Source: GAS188 sp963713805
GTDB lineage: Bacteria > Pseudomonadota > Alphaproteobacteria > Rhizobiales > Beijerinckiaceae
DNA: 64,000 nucleotides
Direction: 5' to 3'
NCBI GenBank assembly: GCA_963713805.1
Contig: CAVQNF010000026.1
Span: 62,001-126,000 of the forward strand
Position numbers and translations under genes: made by a program. The notes below the pieces were generated by a model. The model worked only from the letters and a program-made list of their open reading frames with translations. It searched no databases and had not been told where the DNA came from. Positions 1-9,517 of this stretch are shown piece after piece (position 1 is the first letter of the stretch; every line of letters starts with the position of its first letter).

Positions 1-74
1 GCCCCGCTGACATGCGCGTCGAGCTCGAAGCTCGTGACATGCTCGGTGAGCGAGATCGAATCCGGGATGGTCAC
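1..74 (-). CDS. N-terminal fragment, possible WD40-repeat protein
   Basis: A reading frame opens with GTG 25 bases downstream of the CobW gene and runs off the window edge, giving 24 codons (V-T-I-P-D-S-I-S-L-T-E-H...). No stop is seen. In related Hyphomicrobiales a WD40-repeat protein often follows this CobW gene and starts in a similar way. That link is from memory of gene order and not from visible repeats. The fragment is too short to assign a domain, so the identity is tentative. Confidence 0.35.
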   Translation of the reverse strand, partial: MTIPDSISLTEHVTSFELDAHVSG

Positions 75-99
75 GGTGGCGCTCCGATCGGAAACGCCC

Positions 100-1200
100 T
101 CACGCCGCGCAAGCGAGGAAGCCCTTGCGGATGGCTCCCTCGTCGAGATGGCGGCCGATGAACACGATCTTGCTTTCGCGCTTCTCGCCCTCCTTCCAAG
201 GGCGCTGCAAGTCACCGTCGAGGATCATATGGACGCCCTGGAAGACGAAGCGCTTCGGCTCGCCCTTGAAGGCCAATATGCCTTTCGAGCGCAGGATATC
301 GACGCCGCGCGTCTGCGTCAGCTCATTGATCCAAGGCATGAATTTCTCGGGGTCGACCTCGCCCTCGATGCTCGCCGAGACCGACTGCATCTCCTCGTCG
401 TGATAATGCTTCAGCCCGCCGTGCGAATGCGCCTTTGCGGCGTCGAGCCGGCCGAGGCTCCATTTCCGTTATCGTGAGCATGGTGGGCATGGTCGTGGTG
501 GTCATGATCATGCCCATGCGCGGTGGTGATCGTGATCATGGTCGTGGGCCTCTTCTCGTCGAGGAAGGCCGGCTCGATCTCGAGGATGCGCTCGAGGTCG
601 AAGGCTTCGCGCCCGAGCACGGCATCGAGCGGGACCGCGCATTTTTGCGTGCGGTGCAGCTTGGCATAGGGGTTGAGGCCGCGGATGCGCGCCTCGACCT
701 CTTCGAGCTGGTCCTTCGTCACGAGATCGGTCTTGTTGAGCAAGATCACGTCCGCGAAGGCGATCTGGTTCTTGGCTTCCGGCGCGTCCTTGAGCCGGTC
801 GAGGAGCCAGCGCGCATCCGCGACCGTCACCACCGCGTCGAGCTTCGCGGCGGCGCCCGACATCGGCGTCGACGAAGAAGGTCTGGGCGACGGGCGCCGG
901 ATCGGCGAGCCCGGTCGTCTCGACGATGATGGCGTCGAACTTGCCCTTGCGCTTCATCAGCCCCTCGACGATGCGGATGAGGTCGCCGCGCACGGTGCAG
1001 CAGATGCAGCCGTTGTTCATCTCGAAGATTTCCTCGTCGGCGCCGACCACGAGCTCGTTGTCGATGCCGATCTCGCCGAACTCATTGACGATGACCGCGA
1101 ATTTCCGCCCGTGCTCCTCGGTGAGGATGCGGTTGAGCAGGGTGGTCTTGCCGGCGCCGAGATAGCCGGTGAGGACGGTGACGGGGATCTTGTCGGACAT
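100..1200 (-). CDS. CobW/P47K-family GTP-binding metallochaperone (frameshifted)
   Basis: This is a G3E-family GTPase of about 367 residues that probably loads or traffics a metal such as zinc or cobalt in the cytoplasm. The start is the ATG giving MSDKIPVTVLTG. The P-loop is GYLGAGKT (residues 12-19), the metal-binding C-x-C-C motif of the family is at 65-68, and NKTD is the guanine-recognition motif. A His/Asp-rich stretch (HGHDHDHHDHAHH) precedes the C-terminal CobW_C domain. The frame changes near 860 and twice near 415-440, and each change fits an extra base. Domains stay collinear across the shifts, so the gene is probably intact in the organism. The metal cannot be told from sequence. 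Confidence 0.85.
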
Positions 1201-1388
1201 GGAGGCTCGGCTCTGCCTCGAATTGCAAACGGGAAATAGATAATGGCTGAAGCGACGATGGGAATGGAGCGCCGGCGCTTCTCGAACGTGCGCCACGCGC
1301 CTTCCTTCATGCCGATCAACATTGACGGGGGCAAGTCCCGCGTCAAGTCGAGGCCGAAGCGCTGAAAGCGAACGCACGGTCCGAAGCG

Positions 1389-1417
1389 TTGACTTTCCCC
1401 TATGCCTCTTGCATAAG
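1389..1417 (+). promoter_or_regulatory. candidate sigma-70 promoter for rpmH-rnpA-yidC
   Basis: TTGACT is followed after 17 bases by CATAAG, about 115 bases ahead of rpmH. The -35 box is good and the -10 box is weak. It lies in the 332-base gap between the divergent cobW-like gene and rpmH, in which I see no other gene. Confidence 0.4.
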
Positions 1418-1532
1418 CCCGCCGTTCCGTCAGCGCAGCGATTTTTCTCTCGGACAGGCCGCCCGAACGGCTGAGCCGGTCCCGAGAGCCCCGATTTTCA
1501 AATTCGCGGCCGTCATCTTTGGAGTTCGTTCC

Positions 1533-1667
1533 GTGAAACGCACCTATCAGCCGAGCAAGCTCGTCCGCAAGCGCCGGCATGGTTTTCGGGCTCGCATGGG
1601 CACGGTCGGCGGCCGCAGGGTCATCGCGACGCGGCGCGCGCACGGCCGCAAGAAGCTCTCCGCCTGA
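1533..1667 (+). CDS. rpmH: 50S ribosomal protein L34
   Basis: This is the 44-residue large-subunit protein L34, with the family signature KRTYQPSK near the N-terminus followed by a run of Arg/Lys and the motif GRRVIATRRAHGRKKLSA. The start is GTG, set by the fixed family length and by GGAG about 9 bases upstream. An in-frame extension upstream is not conserved in the family. The gene heads the classical rpmH-rnpA-yidC-engB cluster, and it is undamaged although the next three genes all carry frame shifts. Confidence 0.97.
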   Translation: MKRTYQPSKLVRKRRHGFRARMGTVGGRRVIATRRAHGRKKLSA

Positions 1668-1693
1668 CGGGCGAGAGCGAAATTGCGTCCAGC

Positions 1694-2074
1694 ATGGCAA
1701 GGGCAGCGAAGCCGCAAGGCGATGAGCCGCTCGGGCGCTTGACCCGTTCGGCCGAGTTCCAGGGGCTGCGGCGGCGGCAAGAACTACGAAGGGAAGTTCG
1801 GCCGCATGCGCGCCGTCGCAAGGCAGCGAAGCGCCGCGTTCTCCTTTCGCGCTGCGCGTCGGCCTCATCGTTCCCGGGAAGCTCGGCAACGCGCCGCAGC
1901 GCAACCGGATCAAGCGGCGGCTTCGTGAGGGCATGCGGCGAGCATGGGTTTCAGGGGGCTTCGAGCTTCGGAAAGCACGGTCGTGACGGTGCGTCGATGG
2001 GCGCCGACATCGGCATTTTTGCCTCGCGCGCGGTGCTCACGATGGATTTCGACACGCTGGTGACGCAGCTCTGA
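1694..2074 (+). CDS. rnpA: ribonuclease P protein component (frameshifted)
   Basis: RnpA binds the M1 RNA subunit of RNase P, which matures tRNA 5' ends. The N-terminal part reads LGRLTRSAEFQ in the first frame. The RNR signature is read in another frame as RVGLIVPGKLGNAPQRNRIKRR, with NRIKRRLRE being the diagnostic part. The C-terminus, ending DFDTLVTQL, is back in the first frame. At least two frame changes lie between about 1770 and 1960. The gene sits 26 bases after rpmH, the usual place. RnpA is essential, so sequence error is more likely than real loss. The exact start is not certain. Confidence 0.8.
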   Translation: MARAAKPQGDEPLGRLTRSAEFQGLRRRQELRREVRPHARRRKAAKRRVLLSRCASASSFPGSSATRRSATGSSGGFVRACGEHGFQGASSFGKHGRDGASMGADIGIFASRAVLTMDFDTLVTQL

Positions 2075-2166
2075 GGCCGGCGAACCAAGCGCTGATGCGC
2101 AAGCTCGATCGGCGCCCCATATAGGGCCGGGGCCGATGACCGATCGATTGGTTTCGAGAGTTTCGA

Positions 2167-3979
2167 ATGGAAGATAAACGCAATCTCTTCACGGCGATCG
2201 GCCTGTCGCTGCTCGTTCTCGTCGGCTGGCAATATTTCGTCACGCCGCGCTTCGTGACGCCGAAGCCCGCCCAGATCGAGACGCAGCAGGAAGGCAATCC
2301 CGCTTCGACGCCCCAGCCTCCACAAGCCCCAAGCCCAAGCCGCGCCGCAAGCGCCGCCGCCCGGCACCACGGCCGCGACGCCGACGAGCGTCACCCAGGA
2401 GATTTCGCGCGAAGACGCGCTCAAATCATCCCCGCGCGTCGCCATTCACAATGATCATCTTTCGGGCTCGATCGCGCTCAAGGGCGCACGTTTCGACGAT
2501 CTGACGTTGACGAGCTATCGCGAGACCACCGCTCCCAACAGCCCGAACATCGTGCTTTTCTCGCCCTCGCGCACGACGGGCGCCTTCTACGCGGATTTCG
2601 GCCTTCTTCCGGGCGCCTCTTCGGCGGGAGAGACGCCGAACGCCGATACGCTCTGGCAGGCGAGCGGCAATGAGCTCACACCGAAGACCCCGATCACGCT
2701 CACCTGGACGAACCCGCAAGGCGTCGAGTTCAAGCGCGAGATCGCGGTCGACGACGATTACATGTTCTCCGTCACGGACACGATCACGAACCACGCGGCG
2801 CAACCCTTGTCGGTCTATCCTTACGCGGCCGTGGTGCAGCAGGGCACGCCGCATGTCGCGGGTTATTACGTGCTCTTCGAGGGCTTGCTCGGCTATATCG
2901 GCGATACGGGCCTCCAGGAATGGACCTATGCCAAGCTCGATAAGGAGGGGGTGAAGAGCTATTCCGGCACGGGCGGCTTCGTCGGCATCACCACCGACAA
3001 ATATTGGGCCGCCGCCGTCATTCCCGATCAGACGAAAGCTTATGATGCGCGCTTCATCGCGACCACGACGGGCGCCAAGGCTTATCAGGCGGATTTGCGC
3101 GAGGGCGAGCTCGGCGTCGCTCCCGGAGCGAGCGTATCGACATCGCGCAAGCTCTTTGCCGGCGCCAAGGTGGTGCAGCTCGTCGATAATTACGAGCGCG
3201 AGCTCGGCATCAAGAACTTCGACCTGATCATCGATTGGGGCTGGTTCTATTTCATCACCAAGCCCTTGTTCAAAGTGATCGATTATTTCTACAGGCTGCT
3301 CGGCAATTTCGGCCTCGCCATCCTGCTCGTCACCGTGCTGCTCAAGGGGCTGTTCTTTCCGCTTGCCAACAAATCCTACGCCTCGATGGCGAAGATGAAG
3401 GGCGTGCAGCCGCAGCTCAAGGAGCTGCAAGAGCGCTACAAGGACGACAAGGCGAAGCTGCAGCAGGAGATGATGGCGCTCTACAAGCGCGAGCGGATCA
3501 ACCCGGTCGCGGGCTGTTGGCCCATGCTGATCCAGATCCCGGTGTTCTTCGCGCTCTACAAGGTGATCTTCACCACGATCGAGATGCGCCAGGCGCCGTT
3601 CTACGGCTGGATCCACGATCTTTCGGCGCCCGACCCGACCTCGGTGTTCAACCTGTTCGGGCTCATCCCGTTCACGCCGCCGCATCTTTTGATGCTCGGC
3701 GCCTGGCCGCTGATCATGGGGGTGACCATGTTCGTGCAGATGAAGATGAACCCGGAACCGCCGGACCCGGCCCAGAAGATGATGTTCACCTGGATGCCGC
3801 TGATCTTCACCTTCATGCTTTCGTCGTTCCCGGCCGGGCTCGTGATTTATTGGAGCTGGAACAACACCCTCTCGGTGCTGCAGCAAGGCTTCATCATGAA
3901 GAAGCACGGCGTGAAGATCGAGCTCTGGGACAATCTGCGCAAGCTTATCCCGGGCAAGAGCTCGCCCTCGACCGCGTGA
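2167..3979 (+). CDS. yidC: membrane protein insertase YidC (one frameshift)
   Basis: YidC inserts and folds inner-membrane proteins alone or with SecYEG. The protein is about 604 residues, the proteobacterial length. It has an N-terminal membrane anchor (MEDKRNLFTAIGLSLLVLVG), a Pro/Gln-rich linker, the periplasmic P1 domain, and a C-terminal five-helix core with the conserved loop YASMAKMKGVQPQLKELQE and the last segments FPAGLVIYWSWNN. One extra base near 2332 in the linker shifts the frame. Reading across it gives a continuous family sequence (HNDHLSGSIALKG). The gene ends 4 bases before the engB start. Confidence 0.93.
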
Positions 3980-3983
3980 TCGC

Positions 3984-4657
3984 GTGGCCGAGGCTTCGGG
4001 CAAGGCGGCAAAGGACGATCGGATCGAGGCCGCTGCGCTCGAGGCCGGAAGGCTGCTCTTCGCGCGCGAATGCACGTTCCGTTACGCGGCCGGCACGATC
4101 GAGCGCCTGCCGCCGCCCGATCTGCCGGAGTTCGCTTTCGCCGGGCGTTCCAACGCCGGCAAATCGAGCCTGATCAATGGGCTCACGGGCCGCCACGCGC
4201 TCGCCCGCACCTCGCGCACGCCGGGCCGCACGCAGGAGCTGATCTTCTTCGAGCTCGGCGGCGAAGCTGATGCTCGTCGACATGCCGGGCTACGGCTATG
4301 CGGCGGCGCCCGTCGAGACCGTGAAGGCCTGGTCCGAATTCGCGAAGGATTATCTGCGCGGACGGCGCAATCTTTACCGCGTCTATGTTCTCGTCGATGC
4401 GCGCCATGGGCTGAAGGCCGCCGATCTTGCCATGCTCGACCTCTTCGACCAGGCGGCGGTCTCCTATCAGCTCGTGCTCACCAAGGGGGACGAGGTGAAG
4501 GAAAAGGACGTGCCGGCACGCATCGCCGGCGGTCGAGGCGCGCCTGGCGCGCCGCCCGGCGGCTTATCCCGGATGTGATCCTCACCTCCTCGCGAACCGG
4601 GGCGGGGCTGCCGGAGCTTCGCGCCGCCATCGCGGCCTGCTCGCCGAGCGCCGGTGA
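3984..4657 (+). CDS. engB: ribosome-biogenesis GTPase EngB/YsxC (several frameshifts)
   Basis: EngB is a small GTPase of the TrmE-Era-EngA-EngB group needed for large-subunit assembly. It starts with GTG 4 bases after the yidC stop. The P-loop is GRSNAGKSS, followed by the switch-I region TSRTPGRTQ, the G3 motif DMPGYGYA, TKGD (G4) and TSSRTG (G5), but these lie in three different frames. Changes fall near 4262, 4525, 4555 and 4640. Reading the last one gives the family-typical end LLAERR-stop. The protein would be about 220 residues. All GTPase motifs survive, so sequence error is more likely than decay. Confidence 0.85.
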
Positions 4658-4972
4658 GGGGCATATGGCGCGGTTGGACGGCTTAGGCGCAAGTGCAAAT
4701 GAGACCGCTCAAACGGCAGCTGCTCTTGGGCGGGAGGCGGACAATTGTCCGGTAACGTCCGGCAATGTCCCGATAGTGATGATGGGCGCGAAATCCTCCG
4801 GAAAATCAGCTCCTGGTCATGATGCGTGGCGTCGCCAACATCCAACTTATCGGGCTGGCGGAGCTTGGCATTGCCGACTGTCTATAGGACGCCCCGCAGC
4901 CATACTGTCGGCCCAAAGAGCCGTCAGCCTGCTCGCCCAGCCGGCCTGAAAAATGCTGAAAAGGAACCGATC
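4658..4972. other. gene-free spacer
   Basis: This stretch of about 315 bases between engB and the RidA gene has no coding frame with recognisable similarity. argB or another core gene that often follows engB is absent. It contains short GTCCGG/TGTCC-like repeats around 4740-4775 that look like degenerate intergenic repeat debris. Confidence 0.4.
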
Positions 4973-5461
4973 ATGAGAATGGCTTTGTCTCTTATCGCCC
5001 TGATGGCCGTATCACTCCCCTTGTCCAGCGCACATGCCGAGGTGATCCGCCAACCGGGGCCGCCCCAGTCACCTATTCTGGCCTCCGTGACCATTCCGGC
5101 TGGGACCACGCTCGTCCTCCTGAGCGGCCAAGTCCCTCCGCCGCTCGATGCCTCTAAGCCGGCGGACGATCCGGTGGCCTATGGCGATACCAAAACGCAA
5201 GCCACTGGAGTATTCCGCAAAATCGATGCTCTGCTTGCCCAACAGGGGCTCGGCCTCAAGGATGTGGTCAAACTAACCGTATTTCTCGTTGGCGACCCGA
5301 ACCTCGGCGGAAAGCTCGATTTCAAGGGGTTCTCGGAGGCTTACGGCCAGTTCTTCGGAACCGCAGAGCAGCCAAACAAGGTCGCGCGATCCGTCGTGCA
5401 GGTATCGGCGCTCGCAAATCGCGCCTTTCTCGTTGAGATAGAAGCGATAGCGGCGAAATAG
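4973..5461 (+). CDS. exported RidA-family protein
   Basis: This is a 162-residue protein of the RidA/YjgF/YER057c fold. Canonical RidA hydrolyses reactive enamines and imines in the cytoplasm. This one begins with a cleavable-looking signal peptide (MRMALSLIALMAVSLPLSSAHAE), so it probably acts in the periplasm. The core contains LKDVVKLTVFLVG and the C-terminal block VARSVVQVSALANRAFLVEIEAIA. The Arg of RSVVQV is in the position of the usual active-site Arg. An AAGGAA ribosome site sits 7 bases before the ATG. It stands alone, with no operon partner. Exported RidA proteins are less well studied and the substrate is unknown. Confidence 0.8.
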   Translation: MRMALSLIALMAVSLPLSSAHAEVIRQPGPPQSPILASVTIPAGTTLVLLSGQVPPPLDASKPADDPVAYGDTKTQATGVFRKIDALLAQQGLGLKDVVKLTVFLVGDPNLGGKLDFKGFSEAYGQFFGTAEQPNKVARSVVQVSALANRAFLVEIEAIAAK

Positions 5462-5622
5462 CTCAGCAACGCTGTAATGAATGCTCCGTCGCCTACCGTG
5501 TTCGCAACATGCTCCGCCCAGAATGATGCGCAGCATGAATGGCCTCGGTATGAACGGCGCCTATGGAAGCCAACTACGCGGCGGAGCTAGAAAAGCCAGA
5601 GCGTAAGACAAGGAGAGACGGT

Positions 5623-6609
5623 TCATTCGATCACTTCATCGACGCTCGCTAGCAGCATCGGCGGGATGGTGAGGCCAAGCGCATTCGCGGTCTTGACGTT
5701 GATGGTGAGCTCGAACTTGGTTGGTTGCTGGACCGGAAGGTCGCCAGGGTACGCTCCCCGGAGAATACGATCAACGTAAGCAGCAGCCTGCGAGTACTGG
5801 GCTCGGCTAGGGATTCCATAGGAGACCAGTCCGCCATCTGTGACGAAAAGTGGATAGCTGTAGATAGTAGGCAGCCGAAGTTCCGCGACTACCGCTATAA
5901 GCCGCTTTCGGTTAGCAGTGGTAAATATATCTGGGACCACTACCAAGGCTACATACTCGGCAGACGCGAACGTCTTGAGTGCAACGTCCATTTCCGATAC
6001 GTCGTGGACGGGAATTCTGCTGAGTGCTATCGACATCGACGATGCAATAGGCTCCATCTCGCGAATAAACAGCTGCACGTTGGGTGCCGTTGTGGGATTG
6101 AAGAGCAAGCCTATGCGCCTGACCGAAGGTACGATTTCTCGAAGGATCTGAAGCCATTTCCCGGCCATTGAAGGTTCAAAAGCTGTGAACCCAGTAACCT
6201 TCCCTCCCGGGTGAGCGAGGTCACCGACAATTCCGCTGCCAACGGGATCGGAAACAAACATGAACACTATCGGGATCGAGCTCCCCTCGTTCTTCAAAGC
6301 CAAAACAAGTGGGGTGCCCGAGGCAACAATTAGATCGGGGTGCAGACCGACCATCTCGCTGGCGGTGGCTCGTATCTTTCCGATTTCAGAGCCGGTCCAA
6401 CGAATAATGAGCTCGATGTTCTCGCCCTCGCTCCAACCGAGGCGCTTCAATGTTGCCCGGAACGTATCCAGCAGAGACGCAGTGTATTCAGTCTCCGAAC
6501 CGAAGACCATATAGCCGATGCGCCGCACTCGATCGGGCGGTTGAGCACGAAGATCGTGTGGCAGCACCGCCGCCACGATTAACCCCGAGAGAACGTGTCG
6601 TCGCTTCAT
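5623..6609 (-). CDS. ABC transporter substrate-binding protein, PF04392 family
   Basis: This is a 328-residue periplasmic binding protein. The start at MKRRHVLSG gives a normal signal peptide (twin Lys-Arg, hydrophobic stretch to DLRAQ); a longer frame upstream has no family support. Family blocks seen are VRRIGYMVFG, PIVFMFVSDPVGSGIV, LAHPGGKVTGF, and the C-terminal signature LTINVKTANALGLTIPPMLL...ADEVIE-like tail. No permease or ATPase gene is adjacent. This family is often found as orphan copies in Bradyrhizobium-like genomes. It is intact here, unlike two relatives near 36-37.5 kb. The ligand is unknown. Confidence 0.85.
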   Translation of the reverse strand: MKRRHVLSGLIVAAVLPHDLRAQPPDRVRRIGYMVFGSETEYTASLLDTFRATLKRLGWSEGENIELIIRWTGSEIGKIRATASEMVGLHPDLIVASGTPLVLALKNEGSSIPIVFMFVSDPVGSGIVGDLAHPGGKVTGFTAFEPSMAGKWLQILREIVPSVRRIGLLFNPTTAPNVQLFIREMEPIASSMSIALSRIPVHDVSEMDVALKTFASAEYVALVVVPDIFTTANRKRLIAVVAELRLPTIYSYPLFVTDGGLVSYGIPSRAQYSQAAAYVDRILRGAYPGDLPVQQPTKFELTINVKTANALGLTIPPMLLASVDEVIE

Positions 6610-6927
6610 CACCTCGTCTCTAAATTTTTGGGCCGGTGATTTCGAGTGCATCGCATCGCGTATGGCCCTCTTCTCTACTTCTTCAAGTTGATCACGAATT
6701 CGTTTCACAGTTCTGCGGGTACTCCCGGCAGCGGCGTAAAACGTACACCCCCACGAAGGTCCCGTCGCCCTTGGCTCCTTCAAACCTTCCCGAACCGCCG
6801 ATCACAGGGGCTGGTGCCTCGGGAAAAACGGTCGTTGTGCCCTCGGGTTTTGCCGCCCCGTCTGCTTTAACCCAAAGACCTCCTCATCTTGAGTGTGACG
6901 ACATGGTCGATTTCAAGGAGAGAGGCC
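6610..6927. other. spacer upstream of a truncated RelB copy
   Basis: No gene is seen between the divergent PF04392 gene and the RelB-like fragment. The last 40 bases resemble the leader of the intact relB gene 1.4 kb downstream (shared CCTCATCTTG and a purine-rich GGAGAG block), so this looks like a partial duplication of that promoter region. Confidence 0.4.
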
Positions 6928-6990
6928 ATGGTCGCCACCGATACATGGGTTCCTGCCTGCATGACTTCTGCTTGCCCACAGAAAATTTGA
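6928..6990 (+). pseudogene. truncated 5' copy of the RelB/DinJ antitoxin gene
   Basis: The first bases ATGGTCGCCACCGATACAT are the same as the start of the intact relB gene at 8306, and the purine-rich ribosome site ahead of it is also shared. The homology ends after about 7 codons and a stop follows after 20 codons. It is the broken end of a duplicated antitoxin gene. Confidence 0.6.
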
Positions 6991-7022
6991 TGCTATATTA
7001 TTTCTGAGGAAAGAAGTCCGAA

Positions 7023-7413
7023 ATGGTTCACGTGCGACAGATCACGAGCCAGCCGGGCAATCTCAGCAAATCGGCGGTGGTGGGCAAGAGCTTGATGCGC
7101 GCCGCGGCCTATCTGCAAATTTCCAATCGCGCGCTCGCCCGGATCATCGGGCTCTCCGAACTCCTCGATCACGCGCGTTGCGCAAGAGACCTTCGCGCTG
7201 GAGCCGAGAAGCAAGCCTTTCGAGCTCGCCCTTCTGTTCGTGCGTCTATTCCGCTCGCTCGATGCCATCACCGGCGGTGATCCGGTAACGGCGCGCGCCT
7301 GGATCCGCGCCGACAACACGGCGCTCAACGGCAAACCTCTCGATCTCATGACGCACATCCCGGGACTGATCGATGTCATTGCCTATCTGGACGCCCGCCG
7401 CGCTGTGGTCTGA
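7023..7413 (+). CDS. MbcA/ParS/Xre-type antitoxin of a RES module (one frameshift)
   Basis: This protein of about 129 residues would neutralise the RES-domain toxin encoded next to it. The N-terminal helix-turn-helix part reads LMRAAAYLQISNRALARIIGLSE. The C-terminal DUF2384 (MbcA/ParS/Xre C) part reads ALLFVRLFRSLDAITGGDPVTARAWIRADNTALNGKPLDLM. A single extra C near 7163 separates the two; removing it restores SESSITRVAQETFALEP. The stop overlaps the likely start of the toxin gene, as usual for this two-gene operon. These antitoxins typically repress their own promoter. Confidence 0.82.
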
Positions 7414-8152
7414 GCGGCGGTCGCACGGAGAGCGCTTGCTGGAGGCTGGTCGAGGCCCAGCACCAAATCTCAACCTTGAAGCTCACCGACACGCTCGCCG
7501 AGCAGCAAGTCCTCGAGGAACTCCTCGAGGAGACGAAACCTGCGTTGCCACCGGAAGCGCGCGGGCTCCATTACCTGATGGCAGCGCCGTTTCGCTACGG
7601 CGCCCTCTATCCGCGCGGCTCGCGCTTTCGGCGCGCCGGCAGGACGCTCGGGGTCTTCTATGGCGCGGAAGGGCCGCGGACCGCGGCTGCCGAGATGGCC
7701 TTCCACAGGCTGCTGTTCTACGCCGAGTCGCCCGGACACCCTGGCCAGAAAACGCCGGCGAGTTCACCGCCTTCAACGCCCCGGTGAGCACGGTGGCGGC
7801 ACTCGATCTGATGAGCTCTCCTCTCGACGCCGATCGGGCCATTTGGACGCAGCTCATCGATTACGAGCCCTGTCAGGCTCTTGCCGATCGCGCGCGCGAG
7901 GCGGGGATCGTTCTGATCCGCTACGAATCCGTGCGGGACCCCGAGCATCACGCCAACCTGGCGCTCCTGTCGCCTGTCACGTTCGTGAGTGCCGCGCCAC
8001 GGACATTCGAGACCTGGCGGATTAAAGTGGGAGCCTTCGGGGCCCAGGTTCTTCGGGAGTTTCCGCAGGAACGATTTGAGTTGACGCGTGAGGCGTTCGA
8101 ATCGGATCCGCGCATCAAAAACATGGCTTGGGCGCGCTCCTACCAAGCATAG
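7410..8152 (+). CDS. RES-domain toxin (one frameshift)
   Basis: RES toxins degrade NAD+ or ADP-ribosylate targets in the cell. Family blocks are WRLVEAQHQISTLKLTDT, PFRYGALYPRGSRFRRAG, GVFYGAEGPRTAAAEMAFHR and, after a frame change near 7742, WPENAGEFTAFNAPVST and IRYESVRDPEHHANLALL, with Arg, Tyr and Glu candidates for the active site. The length of about 247 residues is usual for the group. No ATG lies at the expected start; a CTG that overlaps the antitoxin stop is the best candidate. The shift here looks like a missing base, unlike most others in the window. Confidence 0.8.
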
Positions 8153-8305
8153 CGCGTTGCCGAGGATGGAGCGTTTCCTAGCCAGCTCAGCTTTTGCGGC
8201 GCGATCCTGCTTGCCCAGCGCCGTTGAGGGAAGGCCCATCTTGCCATCCCCTCATCTTGTCTGTAGTCGCAATGTGACTACATATCAAATTCGAGGAGAG
8301 GGGCC

Positions 8306-8572
8306 ATGGTCGCCACCGATACATATGTTCGCGCCCGCATCGACACCAACACTAAGAGGCGTGCCGCCGACGCCTTGGAAGCCATGGGGCTGTCCATTTC
8401 GGACGCCATCCGCCTGCTGATGCTGCGCGTGGCCGATGAGCGCCGGTTACCATTCGACGTGAAAGTGCCCAACGCCACCACGCGCAAGGCCATCGCCGAA
8501 CTTGAAGCCGGCAAGGGAAAGCGGCTCCCCAGCGTCGATGAGCTGATGGCGGACCTGCGTGCGGACGATTGA
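8306..8572 (+). CDS. RelB/DinJ-family antitoxin
   Basis: This 88-residue ribbon-helix-helix antitoxin starts MVATDTYVRARIDTNTKRRA and continues with the DinJ-type block ALEAMGLSISDAIRLLMLRVADERRLPFDV. The C-terminal half (ATTRKAIAELEAGKGKRLPSVDELMADLRADD) is the toxin-wrapping region. A GAGGAGAGGGG ribosome site precedes the ATG. The partner toxin frame overlaps the 3' end by 14 bases but is broken, so the antitoxin appears to be an orphan today. Its 5' end is duplicated at 6928. Confidence 0.85.
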   Translation: MVATDTYVRARIDTNTKRRAADALEAMGLSISDAIRLLMLRVADERRLPFDVKVPNATTRKAIAELEAGKGKRLPSVDELMADLRADD

Positions 8573-8672
8573 ACGATCCTCGGCTTCAAACGCGATTTCA
8601 AGCGCGAGGCGTCTCCAACCTTCGAACGCAACGACACACCCTTGCGGCAGTCACGCTCGATCGGCCAAGCTG
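8559..8672 (+). pseudogene. remnant of a YafQ/RelE-family toxin
   Basis: A GTG inside the antitoxin 3' end opens VRTIERSSA, after which other frames give FKRDFKREAS and then RHTLAAVTLDRPS-stop. These match in order the N-terminal third of YafQ toxins (RTI-RS--FKRDFKRE---RH-TL). The remaining two thirds, including the catalytic His/Asp residues, are missing, and modB starts 87 bases later. The loss is a true truncation and not only a frame shift. Confidence 0.65.
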
Positions 8673-8759
8673 ACGCGGCCTTTCCCGGAGGCGGCAAAGG
8701 CAAGGCGCGCCATCGACGGATCGCGGCGCAAGCTCTCATCCGAAACAATGGGAAGACGC

Positions 8760-9470
8760 ATGGCTTTCCGTGCCTTGCCCGACGCGCCCGAATGGGAAGC
8801 GTTGCGCTTGAGCCTTCTCGTCGCGACGCTCGCCGTCGCGATCGCGTTGCCTTTGGCGGTCGCAAGCGCCTGGATCGTGTCGCGCTCGCGCGCGCCGGGT
8901 CGCGGCGTCGTGAATGCGCTGCATCCACCTTCCCCTCGTGTTGCCGCCGATCGTGATCGGCTATCTCCTTCTCGTTCTCCTTGGCGTGCGCAGGCCCGAT
9001 CGGGCATGCTCCTTTTCGACCCTGTTCGGCCTGCGCATCGCCTTCACCACCAAGGCGGTGGTGATCGCGACCGCGGTGATGATCCTGCCCGATCATGGCG
9101 CGCGTCGACGCGGCTCGCGCTCGACGCGATCGACCGTGGCCTCGAAGCCGCCGCGCGCACGCTCGGCGCGTCGCGCGCCGATGTCTTCGCGAGCGTCACC
9201 TTGCCGCTCATGGCGCCCGGCGTGCTCGCCGCCGCGGCGATCGGCTTCACGGCCGCGCTCGGCGAGTTCGGCGCCGTGATCGTCTTCGCGGCCAATATCG
9301 AAGGCGAGACGCGCACCTTGCCGCTCGCCATCTACACGGCGCTGCAAGTGCCCGGCGGAGAGAGCGCGGCGGCGCGCATCGCGCGATCTCGATCGTGCTC
9401 GCGCTTCTCGGCCTCGCGCTCGAGCGAATGGCTCAACGCGCGCTTGCGCTTGAGGCTCGGCCTCGCGTGA
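8760..9470 (+). CDS. modB: molybdate ABC transporter permease ModB (several frameshifts)
   Basis: ModB is the inner-membrane channel of the molybdate importer. Blocks seen in order are WEALRLSLLVATLAVAIALPLAVASAW, LPLVLPPIVIGYLLLVLLG, LALDAIDRGLEAAARTLGAS (the EAA loop that contacts the ATPase), LPLMAPGVLAAAAIGFTAALGEFGA and GETRTLPLAIYTALQVPGG. They are spread over three frames, with changes near 8925, 9085, 9110, 9385 and 9415, all explicable by extra bases. The family length of about 235 residues is kept. modA, the usual gene upstream, is missing; toxin remnants take its place. Confidence 0.8.
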   Translation: MAFRALPDAPEWEALRLSLLVATLAVAIALPLAVASAWIVSRSRAPGRGVVNALHPPSPRVAADRDRLSPSRSPWRAQARSGMLLFDPVRPAHRLHHQGGGDRDRGDDPARSWRASTRLALDAIDRGLEAAARTLGASRADVFASVTLPLMAPGVLAAAAIGFTAALGEFGAVIVFAANIEGETRTLPLAIYTALQVPGGESAAARIARSRSCSRFSASRSSEWLNARLRLRLGLA

Positions 9471-9517
9471 GGGACGCCGTTGCAACGCGGCAAGCTCTTC
9501 GCGGCCCGGAGCTGACG

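Noticed and set aside
2426..4075. A 549-codon open frame on the minus strand
   Set aside because: It is antisense to yidC, rich in Arg/His/Glu of the type produced by complementing G+C-rich codons, and matches no family.
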